A DNA stretch of 64,000 nt from Aerococcus urinaehominis (GTDB taxonomy: Bacteria > Bacillota > Bacilli > Lactobacillales > Aerococcaceae): assembly GCF_001543245.1 (NCBI RefSeq), contig NZ_CP014163.1:1222387-1286386 (forward strand). Direction: 5' to 3'. The notes under the pieces were generated by a model that was not told the DNA's origin, ran no database searches, and saw only the letters and a program-made list of their open reading frames with translations. Shown here piece after piece: positions 1 through 8,494 of this stretch. The number at the start of each line of letters is the position of its first letter. The stretch's first letter is position 1. The position numbers and the translations under genes were made by a program.

Positions 1-18
1 TGGGTCTTTTGCAACCAT
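1..18 (-). CDS. Start of an unknown gene cut by the window edge
   Basis: Only the first six codons lie in the window (reading M-V-A-K-D-P on the minus strand). The start is supported by a GGAGGT ribosome-binding site about eight bases upstream of the ATG. It lies 84 bases downstream of the stop of a 20-codon ORF on the same strand and may share its promoter. Nothing can be said about function. Confidence 0.4.
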
Positions 19-102
19 TTATCTTACCTCCGTTATTATGAATTTAGTCTTGTTAACACTTACATTCTATCATAAAAACGGCCTTAATAAATACCAGTCA
101 GA

Positions 103-165
103 TTATTTATTGCGGAAAATTGTAAAAATAGCTTCTAAAGCTGCTGCGATTGGTAGGTTATTCAT
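103..165 (-). CDS. 20-residue hydrophobic peptide, unknown function
   Basis: The minus strand encodes MNNLPIAAALEAIFTIFRNK followed by TAA. The ATG is preceded by an AAGGAGG ribosome-binding site with six-base spacing, and a near-consensus promoter lies 42 bases further upstream, so translation is plausible although the ORF is very short. After the proline at position 5 the sequence is alanine/isoleucine/phenylalanine rich with one Glu and a basic C-terminal end, which would suit a short membrane-active or amphipathic helix. Size and character recall phenol-soluble modulins and leaderless bacteriocins, but there is no recognisable homology. It could instead be a leader peptide for the gene that starts at position 18. 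I do not recognise it. Confidence 0.5.
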   Translation of the reverse strand: MNNLPIAAALEAIFTIFRNK

Positions 166-206
166 GATTGGCCTCCTTTCTCTTTTAAAATTTATTAACA
201 CTGAGA

Positions 207-235
207 ATTATAGCTGATTGTAAATTTAATGTAAA
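207..235 (-). promoter_or_regulatory. Strong sigma-A promoter for the small peptide gene
   Basis: On the minus strand TTTACA (235-230) and TATAAT (212-207) are separated by exactly 17 bases, one mismatch from the vegetative consensus. The -35 hexamer is itself one half of a TTTACA-N5-TTTACA direct repeat, so a DNA-binding regulator at this repeat would touch RNA polymerase. Confidence 0.7.
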
Positions 236-279
236 GGTAATTGACTACAAATTTACATCAATTTTACATAAAATTTACA
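219..279 (-). promoter_or_regulatory. Array of WalR/PhoP-type direct repeats (five half-sites)
   Basis: Plus-strand TGTAAA occurs at 219-224 and 230-235 with a 5-base gap; TTTACA occurs at 252-257, 263-268 and 274-279, again with 5-base gaps, so the half-sites recur every 11 bases. On the minus (gene) strand the upstream three read TGTAAA-N5-TGTAAA-N5-TGTAAA, matching the WalR consensus TGTWAH-N5-TGTWAH, and the promoter-proximal two read TTTACA-N5-TTTACA, the orientation of PhoP boxes. Binding by an OmpR-family regulator is inferred. Confidence 0.6.
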
Positions 280-342
280 ATTAGCCAAGGAAAAGGCAAT
301 AAATATAGCTAATTTCCTAATATAATAAGCTTTTAAGCAAAT

Positions 343-372
343 AAAAGCTGTGACTCGCTTGGTCACAGCTTT
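343..372 (-). terminator. Rho-independent terminator of the DUF1846 gene
   Basis: An 11-bp inverted repeat (AAAGCTGTGAC / GTCACAGCTTT) with a short loop lies just after the stop codon of the gene at 385-1893; on the minus strand it is followed by TTTATTT. Confidence 0.75.
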
Positions 373-384
373 ACGATTAAAGGT

Positions 385-1893
385 TTAACTATTATAAAGA
401 TTTTTGCTGGCGTAATTAGCATCGCTTGTAATGTCAATACCCAGACGTTTCAGCACTTGTTCATTCTCTAGGGAAGGCATGAAGGTGGCGTGGGCTTGGC
501 AGTTAACCAACTGGTCTAACTGGTCATAGGCAATTTTGGCAGTTGGGTTAGTGACGGCAGAAATAGCTAGGGCGATTAAAATTTCATTAGCATTTAAAGC
601 TTGGACCCGATTACTGAGAGCATCGCGCTTGAGTTCTTGGATGGTATTTAAAATCATGGGTGCTACCAGATCAATATTATCGTTAATACCGGCTAAGGTT
701 TTTAGGCTATTGACAATAATAGCAGCTGAAGCGTCCATGACGTCACCATTACGTCCAGTGACAATCTGGCCGTCAGCTAGTTGCAGGGCCATCACACCTT
801 GGATGTTGTCAACGCCTAGACGGTCTTGAACACTGGCTTCATAGTCACGGGCTGGTTGTACCACGACTCGGTCAGTTGGCTGTAGGTCACTTTCTTCCAT
901 AATGATTTGCATCCGTCGGCGGACCTGCTTGTCGGCATGGCCTTTAAAGTAGTCATTTTCAATATTGAAGTAGCGGCGGATAATTTCCTGGTTAGCAGCC
1001 TTAATAACTACCTCGTCATCGATAATGCCGGAAGCAATGTAGTTAACGCCCATATCAGTTGGTGATTGGTAAATAGAGGGGGCCTCAGTGATGTTTTCAA
1101 TAATTCTTTTAATCACGGGGAACATATTGATATCACGGTTATAGTTAACCGCCACTTCACCGTAGGCTTCATAGTGGTAGTTATCGATCATATTAACATC
1201 ATTGAGGTCAACAGTGGCAGCCTCATAAGCAATGTTAACTGGATGCTTAAGGGGCAGGTTCCAAACGGGGAAGGTCTCGAACTTGGCGTAAGAGGCGTTC
1301 ATACCCCGTTTATGCTCATGGTAGAGTTGGTTGAGGCAGGTAGCCAATTTACCAGAACCTGCGCCTGGTGCTGACACAACCACAACAGGTTTGGTTGTTT
1401 CGATATAGTCGTTTTTGGCAAAGCCTTCAGGGCCAAAAATAGCTTCAATATCAGTTGGATAACCTGCAATAGCCTGATGGGTGTATACCTTAATGCCACG
1501 GTTTTCAAGGTTCTTAATAAAACCCTTGGCAGCTGGCTGGCCAGCATAGCGGGTAAGCAGGACACTATTAACCGGTATATGGTAATTTTCATATTCACGG
1601 ATTAGACGTAATACTTCTTCATTATAGGGGATGCCGTAGTCGCCACGTATTTTGTTGGATTCAATATCACCCGCATAGATACAGATAATAATTTCAGTCT
1701 TGTCACGAATGGTTTGCAAGAGCTTCATCTTGGCATCCTCGTCGAAGCCCGGCAGGACCCGCTTAGCATGCTTGTCACCGATAAGTTTGCCCCCAAATTC
1801 TAAATAGAGTTTATCCTTGCCAGCAACTCGACTGAGGATTTTTTCAGATTGTTCTTGTAGATACTTGTCTGTATCAAAACCAATTTTTCTCAT
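385..1893 (-). CDS. DUF1846 family protein
   Basis: A 502-residue cytosolic protein whose sequence, starting MRKIGFDTDKYLQEQSEKIL, is recognised as the DUF1846 family (COG4868), widespread in Firmicutes and of usual full length here. A glycine-rich segment GAGSGK at residues 177-182 follows a hydrophobic strand (PVVVVSAPG) and looks like a P-loop, so nucleotide binding is possible but not established. No signal peptide or membrane segment is seen. It is transcribed alone, divergently from a MocR-type regulator, with its own terminator at 343-372. The molecular function of the family is not known to me. Confidence 0.85.
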   Translation of the reverse strand: MRKIGFDTDKYLQEQSEKILSRVAGKDKLYLEFGGKLIGDKHAKRVLPGFDEDAKMKLLQTIRDKTEIIICIYAGDIESNKIRGDYGIPYNEEVLRLIREYENYHIPVNSVLLTRYAGQPAAKGFIKNLENRGIKVYTHQAIAGYPTDIEAIFGPEGFAKNDYIETTKPVVVVSAPGAGSGKLATCLNQLYHEHKRGMNASYAKFETFPVWNLPLKHPVNIAYEAATVDLNDVNMIDNYHYEAYGEVAVNYNRDINMFPVIKRIIENITEAPSIYQSPTDMGVNYIASGIIDDEVVIKAANQEIIRRYFNIENDYFKGHADKQVRRRMQIIMEESDLQPTDRVVVQPARDYEASVQDRLGVDNIQGVMALQLADGQIVTGRNGDVMDASAAIIVNSLKTLAGINDNIDLVAPMILNTIQELKRDALSNRVQALNANEILIALAISAVTNPTAKIAYDQLDQLVNCQAHATFMPSLENEQVLKRLGIDITSDANYASKNLYNS

Positions 1894-2035
1894 GTTTTCC
1901 CCACCTTAAAGTATATTCGCTACTACTGTAGCACACCCCTAAATGATATAAAAGAGTCGAGACTTTTGTAAAGTTAATTTTCTACCAAGACAGCTATGCT
2001 AAAATAGGGGGTAAATACACTTTAGGAGGTCTGCC

Positions 2036-3448
2036 ATGTTAATTCCTATTGACCAGGATAGCCAGCAACCCCGTTACCAGCAGATCTATCATTACCTTAA
2101 AAATCAAATAATGACTGGCCACTTACTAGCTGGCCATAAGCTACCCAGCAAGCGGCAGCTGGCCCTTGATAATGGTATTAGTCAAAATACAGTAGTACGC
2201 GCCTATGACCAGCTCCTCGTAGAAGGTTATATCCAATCCAAAGAACGATCTGGTTACTATGTCTGTGATATTAGCTACCAGACGCTAACACCTCCAACTC
2301 AGCCCAACCAGGCGAGGTCAACAGAGCAATCATCTAATGATTACCAATTAGATCTCAGTAAGTCAATTCCTGACCAGGATATTTTCCCCTACACTAAGTA
2401 CCGCCAAATTTATCGTCATATTTTAGCGGGAGAAGATAGCCTGATTTTAGACCAGTTTAGCCACCAGGGTTTAGTTGATTTGCGCCAGCAGATTCAAAAT
2501 TATCTACAAGTTTCTCGGTCCGTGCCCTGCCAGGCTGACCAAGTGGTAATTGGTGCTAGTTTTAACCAGCTCTTCACAGACCTAATCAGGTTGTTTGACC
2601 AGCCCCTGGACCTGGCTTTGGAAGATCCGGGCTATCTAAAGGCTAGCCATTTAAACCATCTCAGTCAGGTCAAGACTTGGCCAATACCTCTGGCTAGTGA
2701 TGGACTAGATTTGGACGCTCTGGCTGCTTCGCCAGCAGATTGGGTGTGTGTTACCCCTGGACACCAGTACCCCACGGGATCAATTATGCCCATGAAAAAA
2801 AGACTACAACTGTTAGATTGGCTGCAGATTGGTGGCAACCGCTATATTATTGAAGATGACTATGATAGTGAATTTAAATATGGTGGTCTAACTATCCCGT
2901 CACTCAAACATTTAGACCACCAGGACCGGGTAATTTATTTTGGGTCTTTTACCCGGACGCTAGCGCCTGGCTTACGGGTAGCTTATATGGTCCTCCCACG
3001 TCATTTAGTAGTCCGCTATCAAGACAAATTTTCCCATCTATCTTCAACAGTCTCTAGTTTGACCCAACTAGCACTAAGTGAGTTTATGAGGCAGGGTGAG
3101 TTTGCTAATCACTTAAACCGTACTAGACGCTATTACGGTCGTAAGCGCGACCAAATAATTAAAGCCTTGTCTAAGTATGATCCAGCTGGCCAGGTATATG
3201 GAGAAGAAGCGGGGCTACATATACTCTTTAAGCCTAGTCAAAGCTTTGATTTGGTCCAGTTCAAAAAAATGGCTGGATCAGCTGGCCTTAAAATCCGTAG
3301 CCTGGCTGATTTTTCAAGTATTTGTCAGGCTGGTTGGGAAAATATTCTGTTCATTTCTTTTTCTGCGGTCCCTACAGCCATGCTTGATAACTTAGCTCAC
3401 GATCTAATTAAATGGGTAAAAGAAAGTGCGGTAGTAAAAAAAAGCTAG
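2036..3448 (+). CDS. MocR-family regulator (GntR wHTH plus aminotransferase-like domain), PLP lysine missing
   Basis: A 470-residue protein with an N-terminal GntR-type winged helix (about residues 10-75, including LPSKRQLALDNGISQNTVVRAY) and a C-terminal class I aminotransferase-like domain (about 110-460), the MocR/PdxR architecture. The aminotransferase part keeps the IIEDDYDSEF motif, but the usual SK-T-L-A-P segment that carries the PLP Schiff-base lysine reads FTRTLAPGLR, with Arg at about residue 307. It therefore probably cannot form the internal aldimine and may sense another ligand or act without PLP. Start ATG follows TAGGAGG; an extended -10 (TGCTAAAAT) lies upstream. It is divergent from the DUF1846 gene and not next to pyridoxine genes, so its target is unknown. 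Confidence 0.85.
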   Translation: MLIPIDQDSQQPRYQQIYHYLKNQIMTGHLLAGHKLPSKRQLALDNGISQNTVVRAYDQLLVEGYIQSKERSGYYVCDISYQTLTPPTQPNQARSTEQSSNDYQLDLSKSIPDQDIFPYTKYRQIYRHILAGEDSLILDQFSHQGLVDLRQQIQNYLQVSRSVPCQADQVVIGASFNQLFTDLIRLFDQPLDLALEDPGYLKASHLNHLSQVKTWPIPLASDGLDLDALAASPADWVCVTPGHQYPTGSIMPMKKRLQLLDWLQIGGNRYIIEDDYDSEFKYGGLTIPSLKHLDHQDRVIYFGSFTRTLAPGLRVAYMVLPRHLVVRYQDKFSHLSSTVSSLTQLALSEFMRQGEFANHLNRTRRYYGRKRDQIIKALSKYDPAGQVYGEEAGLHILFKPSQSFDLVQFKKMAGSAGLKIRSLADFSSICQAGWENILFISFSAVPTAMLDNLAHDLIKWVKESAVVKKS

Positions 3449-3468
3449 CCAATTCGGCTAGCTTTTTT
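3436..3468. terminator. Bidirectional terminator between mocR-like and LysM genes
   Basis: Inverted repeat AAAAGCTAGCC / GGCTAGCTTTT with a five-base loop, flanked by an A-tract and a T-tract, so it can stop transcription from both convergent genes. The stop codon of the regulator gene lies inside the stem. Confidence 0.85.
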
Positions 3469-3488
3469 GTGAAGCAAATATAGGATGG

Positions 3489-4976
3489 TTAACGTAATTT
3501 GTAGTTGACCATAAATTTACCATCTTCATAAGTGATATACCAAGATTTATGTTTACGCGCATCGAAGTGCTTGTCAGCATAGCGCTTAGCAGCTTCGTTA
3601 CTATTCAAAGCTGGCCGCTGGTCAGTTTGATTAGCCTGACCTGGTTTTGCTTGCTTACCTTGGCCAGGAATGATCAGTTTGTCTCCGACTTGTAAGAAGT
3701 TAGAAGTAGCCTTATTAGCCTTTTTCAAATCAGCCACAGACACATTGAACTTGTTGGCAATCTTATAGTAGTAGTCACCAGCTTTAACGGTATAAGTAGT
3801 TTCTGTTTGCTTGATTTCTGGTTTACTTACAGCTTGGTCAGCTGGTTTTTGATTTGCTTGCTGGTTAGGAGTGACCTCCTTGCGGCCACCATCCTTGAAG
3901 TCATAGAAAACATGGTAGCCATCTTTAACATAGTCTACATACCATTGGTCATGTTTTTTATAGTCAAAGTTATCTTTGGCAAATTTAACTGCATCATTAA
4001 GCTTGCTGAAGGCTTTTAATCCATCCTGGTCGGTTTTTTCTGGTTTATTTTCATCAGGCTTGTCTGCAGTTTGATTTAGGCCAGGAATGACTAGCTTATC
4101 ACCAGGATATAACATGTTAGAAGTCGCTTTATTAGCTTTTTTCAAAGCCTCAACAGTGACTCCGTGTGCCTTAGCAATCTTGTAATAGTAGTCACCAGCT
4201 TTTACAGTATAAGTTTTGGCTGGCTCAACTGTTTTTTCTGCTTTATCAGCGGGTTGATTGCTTGGCTTATCGGCTGGTTGGTCAGTTTTTTTATCTGTAT
4301 CTACCTGGCCAGGAATGACTAATTTATCACCAATTTGTAAGAAGTTGGAAGTCGCTTTATTGGCCTTCTTCAAGGCCTCAACAGTGACCCCATAACGTTG
4401 CGCAATCTTATAGTAGTAGTCACCAGCTTGAACGGTGTAGATGGCCTGTCCGTTAACTTCTGCCTTGTTTTCACTCGGTTTTGCTGGTTCGTCAGACTTT
4501 TCAGCGGGTTTATCCGCTGGTTTTTCTGGTTCAGCTTGCGCTTGCAGGGGTTCGAAATGGACAAAGTAACGGCCATCCTTGTAGTCAACCCGCCATTCTT
4601 TATGGAGGTGCCAGTCAAAATTAGCCTTGGCATAATCGATGGCTGCTTGGTTACTTGTAAAGCCAGCTGCTGGATCTGTCACTTCGGCTACTGAATGATT
4701 CGTTTCTGTATCATTTTCGCTATCAGCTTCAGCTTGTGTATCGCTAGCTTGTGGAATGACTAACAAGTCACCGGCTTGGATAAAATTATCAGTTTTATGG
4801 TTAGCGGCCTTTAATTCTTCTAGGCTCACACCATGATTCAGGGCAATTCGATAAAGGTTGTCCCCGCTTTTGACTTGGTAGTTTTGGTCGGCATAAACCG
4901 CTTCTTGGCTGGCTACTAGCGCAGCGGCACTAGCCAAAGTCAGAGAAGTGAGGGTTAGCATACTTTTCTTGTTCAT
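3489..4976 (-). CDS. Secreted four-LysM protein with three copies of a novel ~37-residue repeat
   Basis: The start was set at the ATG at 4976 because it has a GGAGGG site seven to eight bases upstream and is followed at once by a signal peptide (MNKKSMLTLT..., cleavage expected after AVYA, residue 29); the frame is open further upstream but without support. The 495-residue product has LysM domains at about 32-76, 179-223, 265-298 and 394-438, separated by Pro/Lys/Glu/Gln-rich linkers. Between them are three repeats (about 108-143, 326-360, 458-494) of the form A--YAk-nFD---H--WyvdY-DG-f-V-Y that I do not recognise. LysM binds peptidoglycan or chitin, so it is probably a wall-associated protein; no hydrolase domain is present. 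Confidence 0.85.
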   Translation of the reverse strand: MNKKSMLTLTSLTLASAAALVASQEAVYADQNYQVKSGDNLYRIALNHGVSLEELKAANHKTDNFIQAGDLLVIPQASDTQAEADSENDTETNHSVAEVTDPAAGFTSNQAAIDYAKANFDWHLHKEWRVDYKDGRYFVHFEPLQAQAEPEKPADKPAEKSDEPAKPSENKAEVNGQAIYTVQAGDYYYKIAQRYGVTVEALKKANKATSNFLQIGDKLVIPGQVDTDKKTDQPADKPSNQPADKAEKTVEPAKTYTVKAGDYYYKIAKAHGVTVEALKKANKATSNMLYPGDKLVIPGLNQTADKPDENKPEKTDQDGLKAFSKLNDAVKFAKDNFDYKKHDQWYVDYVKDGYHVFYDFKDGGRKEVTPNQQANQKPADQAVSKPEIKQTETTYTVKAGDYYYKIANKFNVSVADLKKANKATSNFLQVGDKLIIPGQGKQAKPGQANQTDQRPALNSNEAAKRYADKHFDARKHKSWYITYEDGKFMVNYKLR

Positions 4977-5022
4977 TATAAATCCCTCCTCAATTAGTGG
5001 AAGTAAATCTTCCTTCACCTGT

Positions 5023-5050
5023 ATTATAGCACTGATGTAATGGTTTTCAA
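5023..5050 (-). promoter_or_regulatory. Promoter of the four-LysM protein gene
   Basis: Minus-strand TTGAAA (5050-5045), a 16-base spacer, and TATAAT (5028-5023) preceded by TGC, an extended -10 element. Confidence 0.65.
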
Positions 5051-5129
5051 AGTTAATCAAGCTAGTATTAATAATTAATTAGCAAAAAAATGCCTAAGAA
5101 TGGACCTATCAATTTAGAGAGTGCTTGGG

Positions 5130-5135
5130 TATAAT
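5130..5135 (+). promoter_or_regulatory. -10 element of the metK promoter
   Basis: A perfect TATAAT lies just upstream of the SAM-III riboswitch. The -35 region is not convincing. Confidence 0.5.
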
Positions 5136-5142
5136 GGGACCA

Positions 5143-5216
5143 GTTACAAACTTCCCGATAGGGTTTACCTTGATTGTGGTAAATGTGCCTTGTAACCAAT
5201 ATAAAAAATGGGGGAA
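5143..5216 (+). promoter_or_regulatory. SMK-box (SAM-III) riboswitch of metK
   Basis: The leader contains in order the conserved SMK segments: GTTACAA, TTCCCGATAGG, a helix (TTTACC...GGTAAA), TGCCTTGTAACC, and the GGGGG Shine-Dalgarno at 5210-5214 ten bases before the metK ATG. In the known E. faecalis element SAM binding lets the Shine-Dalgarno pair with the conserved anti-SD strand and blocks translation. All the core pieces match, including GGGGGAAT, so I assign it with confidence. It should repress metK translation when SAM is plentiful. Confidence 0.92.
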
Positions 5217-5224
5217 TATAATAT

Positions 5225-6394
5225 ATGACTTTAGAATTATTTACATCAGAATCAGTTACTGAGGGGCATCCTGATAAAGTGGCTGATCAAATATCAGATG
5301 CGATTTTGGATGCCATCCTAGCTCAGGATCCACTCGCTCGGGTAGCCTGTGAGACAGCTGTTAATACCGGTTTGGTCCTGGTTTTTGGTGAGGTGACAAC
5401 TACTGCTTATGTTGATATCCAGGCGATTGTCCGTCAAACCATTCGTGAAATTGGCTATTGTGATGGTCGTTTTGGTTTTGATGCTGACCAGGTAGCAGTT
5501 TTAGTTTCTTTAGATGAGCAATCACCTGATATTGCTCAAGGAGTCGATGATGCCCTGGAAAGTCGAGGGACCAGTCAAGAGATTGGTGCTGGCGACCAGG
5601 GGATTATGTTTGGCTATGCCAGCGATGAAACGCCATCTTATATGCCTTTAGCTATTTCACTCAGCCACCAGCTAGCCCAACGCCTAGCTCAGGTACGTAA
5701 GGAAGGAATTCTAGACTATTTAGGTCCAGATGGCAAAACCCAGGTTACAATTGAAAGTGACCAGGGCCAACCCAAGCGAATTGATACCATCGTGATCTCT
5801 ACCCAACATGATGAGGGGGTAACACTAGATCAGGTTCGCCAAGATGTGATTAATCACGTGATAAAGAGCGTGGTGCCAGCTGAGTGGTTGGACGACCAGA
5901 CCCGTTACTTGATTAACCCGACTGGAAAATTTGTTATCGGAGGCCCAGTGGGAGACTCGGGTTTAACCGGCAGAAAAATCATTGTTGATACCTATGGGGG
6001 AACAGCCCACCATGGCGGCGGAGCGTTTTCTGGTAAGGATGCAACTAAGGTAGACCGGTCAGCCTCATATGCAGCACGTTATATTGCTAAAAATATTGTT
6101 GCAGCAGGCTTAGCCCATAGGTGCGAGATCCAATTAGCCTATGCCATTGGTGTAGCCCAACCAGTCTCTATTTATGTGGATACATTTGCAACGAGCGACT
6201 TTACCAGTGACCAATTAGTTTCAGCTATTCGCCAGGTCTTTGATCTAACGCCAGCTGGTATTATTAAAATGCTTGATTTACAGCAGCCTGTATATAAGCG
6301 AACTGCTGCTTATGGGCATTTTGGCCGATCTGAATTTACTTGGGAACAGACGGATAAAAGCGATCAATTAAAAATTGCTTTAGGATTGAAGTAA
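5225..6394 (+). CDS. metK: S-adenosylmethionine synthetase
   Basis: Converts methionine and ATP into S-adenosylmethionine, the cell's methyl donor. The 389-residue product has the usual family length and motifs: [20 protein letters not shown] at the N terminus, [12 protein letters not shown] in the middle and the glycine-rich [17 protein letters not shown] near residue 260. The gene is preceded by an SMK-box riboswitch, whose Shine-Dalgarno is the metK ribosome-binding site, which supports the start and the assignment. Three co-oriented genes follow with gaps of 18-22 bases and no terminator until 8396, suggesting a four-gene transcript. Confidence 0.97.
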   Translation: MTLELFTSESVTEGHPDKVADQISDAILDAILAQDPLARVACETAVNTGLVLVFGEVTTTAYVDIQAIVRQTIREIGYCDGRFGFDADQVAVLVSLDEQSPDIAQGVDDALESRGTSQEIGAGDQGIMFGYASDETPSYMPLAISLSHQLAQRLAQVRKEGILDYLGPDGKTQVTIESDQGQPKRIDTIVISTQHDEGVTLDQVRQDVINHVIKSVVPAEWLDDQTRYLINPTGKFVIGGPVGDSGLTGRKIIVDTYGGTAHHGGGAFSGKDATKVDRSASYAARYIAKNIVAAGLAHRCEIQLAYAIGVAQPVSIYVDTFATSDFTSDQLVSAIRQVFDLTPAGIIKMLDLQQPVYKRTAAYGHFGRSEFTWEQTDKSDQLKIALGLK

Positions 6395-6412
6395 AACTAG
6401 GAGGACAATAAA

Positions 6413-6676
6413 ATGCGTGCCGTAATTACTGTAATTGGCAAGGACCGGGTGGGAATTTTAGCTGATTTAGCCAGTGTTTGTGCCAAAAACCAAGCCAATG
6501 TTGTTGATGTTAGCCAGACGATTATGCAGGAATATTTTACTATGACCATGTTGGTAGAAATTGATCAAATCAATCTAGAATTCGAAGAATTTCAGCAGGC
6601 GGTAAAAGATTCTAATCCAGATATGACGATTCACGTCATGCACGAAGAAATCTTTAACCACATGCACCGAGTTTAA
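6413..6676 (+). CDS. ACT domain protein, UPF0237 family
   Basis: An 87-residue single ACT domain (MRAVITVIGKDRVGILADLA...) of the UPF0237 family. ACT domains bind small ligands, commonly amino acids, and often act as regulatory subunits. It has an AGGAGG site and begins 18 bases after metK; the UPF0210 gene follows 18 bases later, the common pairing in Firmicutes. The tight conserved pairing suggests that the two proteins work together. Ligand and function are not known. Full length, no oddities. Confidence 0.9.
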   Translation: MRAVITVIGKDRVGILADLASVCAKNQANVVDVSQTIMQEYFTMTMLVEIDQINLEFEEFQQAVKDSNPDMTIHVMHEEIFNHMHRV

Positions 6677-6694
6677 TTAAGAATAGGTGGAACT

Positions 6695-8053
6695 ATGATT
6701 AATCGTGAAAGTATTTTAGAAACCATTACTATGATTCATGAAGAGGATTTAGATATTCGGACCATCACTATGGGGATTTCTCTCTTGGATTGTATGGACA
6801 GTGATATTGACCGGTCCTGTCAACGGGTTTACGATAAAATTTATCGATCAGCTAAAGATTTGGTCAAGACTGGTGAAGCCTTGGAGGCTAAGTATGGGAT
6901 TCCTATTGTTAACAAGCGCATATCAGTAACGCCTATCGCCCATCTATTAGCAGCCTCTGGTGGCGATCCACTCAAGTACGCGCGTACTCTTGATCAGGTA
7001 GCAGCAGATGTAGGGGTTAACTTTATCGGTGGTTATTCAGCCTTGGTGCAAAAAGGCTTTGGACCAGGAGACCGAGCTTTAATTGAGTCTTTGCCCCAGG
7101 CACTGGCTGAGACTGACCGGGTGTGCGGGTCAGTTAATATTGGCTCAACCAGAGCCGGTCTTAATATGGATGCGGTCGCATTAATGGGGCGGGTTGTAAG
7201 GGATTGTGCCACCTTGACCCAGGATAACCAATGTGTGGGCGCCACTAAGTTAGTTGTTTTTTGTAATGCCGTGGAGGATAATCCTTTCATGGCGGGCGCT
7301 TTCCATGGGACAGGGGAGGCCGATGTGGTGATTAATGTTGGTGTTTCCGGGCCTGGTGTAGTCCGCTCAGCCCTCAGTAAGTTGCCTAAGGAGGCTCCAA
7401 TTCAGGAAGTTGCGGACCTGATTAAACGGACTGCCTTTAAGATTACTCGGGTAGGTCAATTGGTAGCTAGTGAAGCGGCTGACCGTCTAGGTGTGCCTTT
7501 TGGGATTGTCGATATTTCTTTGGCCCCAACTCCAGCTGTGGGGGACTCGGTAGCTTATATATTAGAAGAAATGGGTCTAGACCAAGTAGGCGGCCATGGG
7601 ACTATTGCTACTTTGGCCCTTTTAAATGATGCCGTTAAAAAAGGTGGCGTTATGGCCTCGTCCAGTGTGGGAGGCTTGTCTGGTGCTTTTATTCCGGTTT
7701 CTGAGGATGCTGGTATGATTGCTGCTACTGAAGCTGGTAACCTGTCTTTGGCTACTTTGACTGCCATGACGGCAGTGTGCTCGGTAGGACTAGATATGAT
7801 TGTGATTCCAGGAGACACATCTGCTGAAATTATTTCAGCAATAATTGCTGATGAAGCGGCGATTGGCATGATTAATTCCAAAACGACAGCCGTCCGTGTT
7901 ATTCCAGCTATTGGCATGGCTGAAGGTGACCAGTTAGATTGGGGTGGCCTTTTTGGCCGCGCCCCAGTAACGCCCGTTAATCTGACTAAACCTGATACTT
8001 TTATCCATCGAGGGGGGCGGATGCCAGCTCCCCTGCAGAGTTTGAAGAACTAA
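6695..8053 (+). CDS. UPF0210 (PFL family, DUF711) protein
   Basis: A 452-residue cytosolic protein recognised as UPF0210/PFL family from its length and its glycine-rich segments ([61 protein letters not shown]). Members have a fold related to glycyl-radical enzymes such as pyruvate formate-lyase, but radical activity has not been shown to my knowledge. It follows the ACT-domain gene in what looks like the metK operon. The link to SAM synthesis is suggestive only. Start ATG has an AGGTGG site. Confidence 0.9.
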   Translation: MINRESILETITMIHEEDLDIRTITMGISLLDCMDSDIDRSCQRVYDKIYRSAKDLVKTGEALEAKYGIPIVNKRISVTPIAHLLAASGGDPLKYARTLDQVAADVGVNFIGGYSALVQKGFGPGDRALIESLPQALAETDRVCGSVNIGSTRAGLNMDAVALMGRVVRDCATLTQDNQCVGATKLVVFCNAVEDNPFMAGAFHGTGEADVVINVGVSGPGVVRSALSKLPKEAPIQEVADLIKRTAFKITRVGQLVASEAADRLGVPFGIVDISLAPTPAVGDSVAYILEEMGLDQVGGHGTIATLALLNDAVKKGGVMASSSVGGLSGAFIPVSEDAGMIAATEAGNLSLATLTAMTAVCSVGLDMIVIPGDTSAEIISAIIADEAAIGMINSKTTAVRVIPAIGMAEGDQLDWGGLFGRAPVTPVNLTKPDTFIHRGGRMPAPLQSLKN

Positions 8054-8075
8054 ATATGGAAAGGAAGTCTTAAAT

Positions 8076-8384
8076 ATGGCTATTTTAGAATTGACCTTAT
8101 TACCAATTGCGACAGAAACGACCTCAGTCAGCGAATATGTGGCAGCCGCCTATGATGTGGTTAAGGATGTAACTGATGTCGAAGTGGAGTTAACGGCCAT
8201 GGGAACTATTTTAACCGGGGATATCGACCGTCTTTTTGATCTAGTTCGGCAAATGCAGGAGGCTGTTTTTGCTAAAGGTATTGATCGGGTTTATACAGTG
8301 ATTAAGATTGACGATCGGCGTGATAAAAAGGGACAGACAAAAGATAAGTTAGCGAGTGTGACAGCTAAGCTAACCGATAAATAA
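8076..8384 (+). CDS. Thiamine-binding family protein (YqgV/MTH1187 family)
   Basis: A 102-residue protein of the UPF0045/MTH1187 family (COG0011), ferredoxin-like fold, several members of which bind thiamine or related pyrimidines. Recognised from the N-terminal MAILELTLLPIATETTSVSEYV and the ELTAMGTILTGDID segment. The last ~20 residues are charged and low-complexity. It is the last gene of the apparent metK-ACT-UPF0210 unit, 22 bases after the previous stop, and is followed by a terminator at 8396. Whether it carries or senses thiamine here is inferred from family only. Confidence 0.85.
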   Translation: MAILELTLLPIATETTSVSEYVAAAYDVVKDVTDVEVELTAMGTILTGDIDRLFDLVRQMQEAVFAKGIDRVYTVIKIDDRRDKKGQTKDKLASVTAKLTDK

Positions 8385-8395
8385 TTAGATGGACT

Positions 8396-8436
8396 AGGCC
8401 TCGAGACTGATTTTTCCACTCTCTGAGGCCTTTTAC
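8396..8436 (+). terminator. Terminator of the metK operon
   Basis: Inverted repeat AGGCCTC (8396-8402) / GAGGCCT (8425-8431) followed by TTTT. Confidence 0.7.
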
Positions 8437-8494
8437 TTTGAATTCGTTTTTATTTACGATAGGCTAGTAGTATAGCAATAAGGAGGAATTTATA

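Noticed and set aside
1950-1975. Inverted repeat AGTC-GA-GACT between DUF1846 and mocR-like genes
   Set aside because: Only four base pairs per arm; could be an operator but cannot be told from chance.
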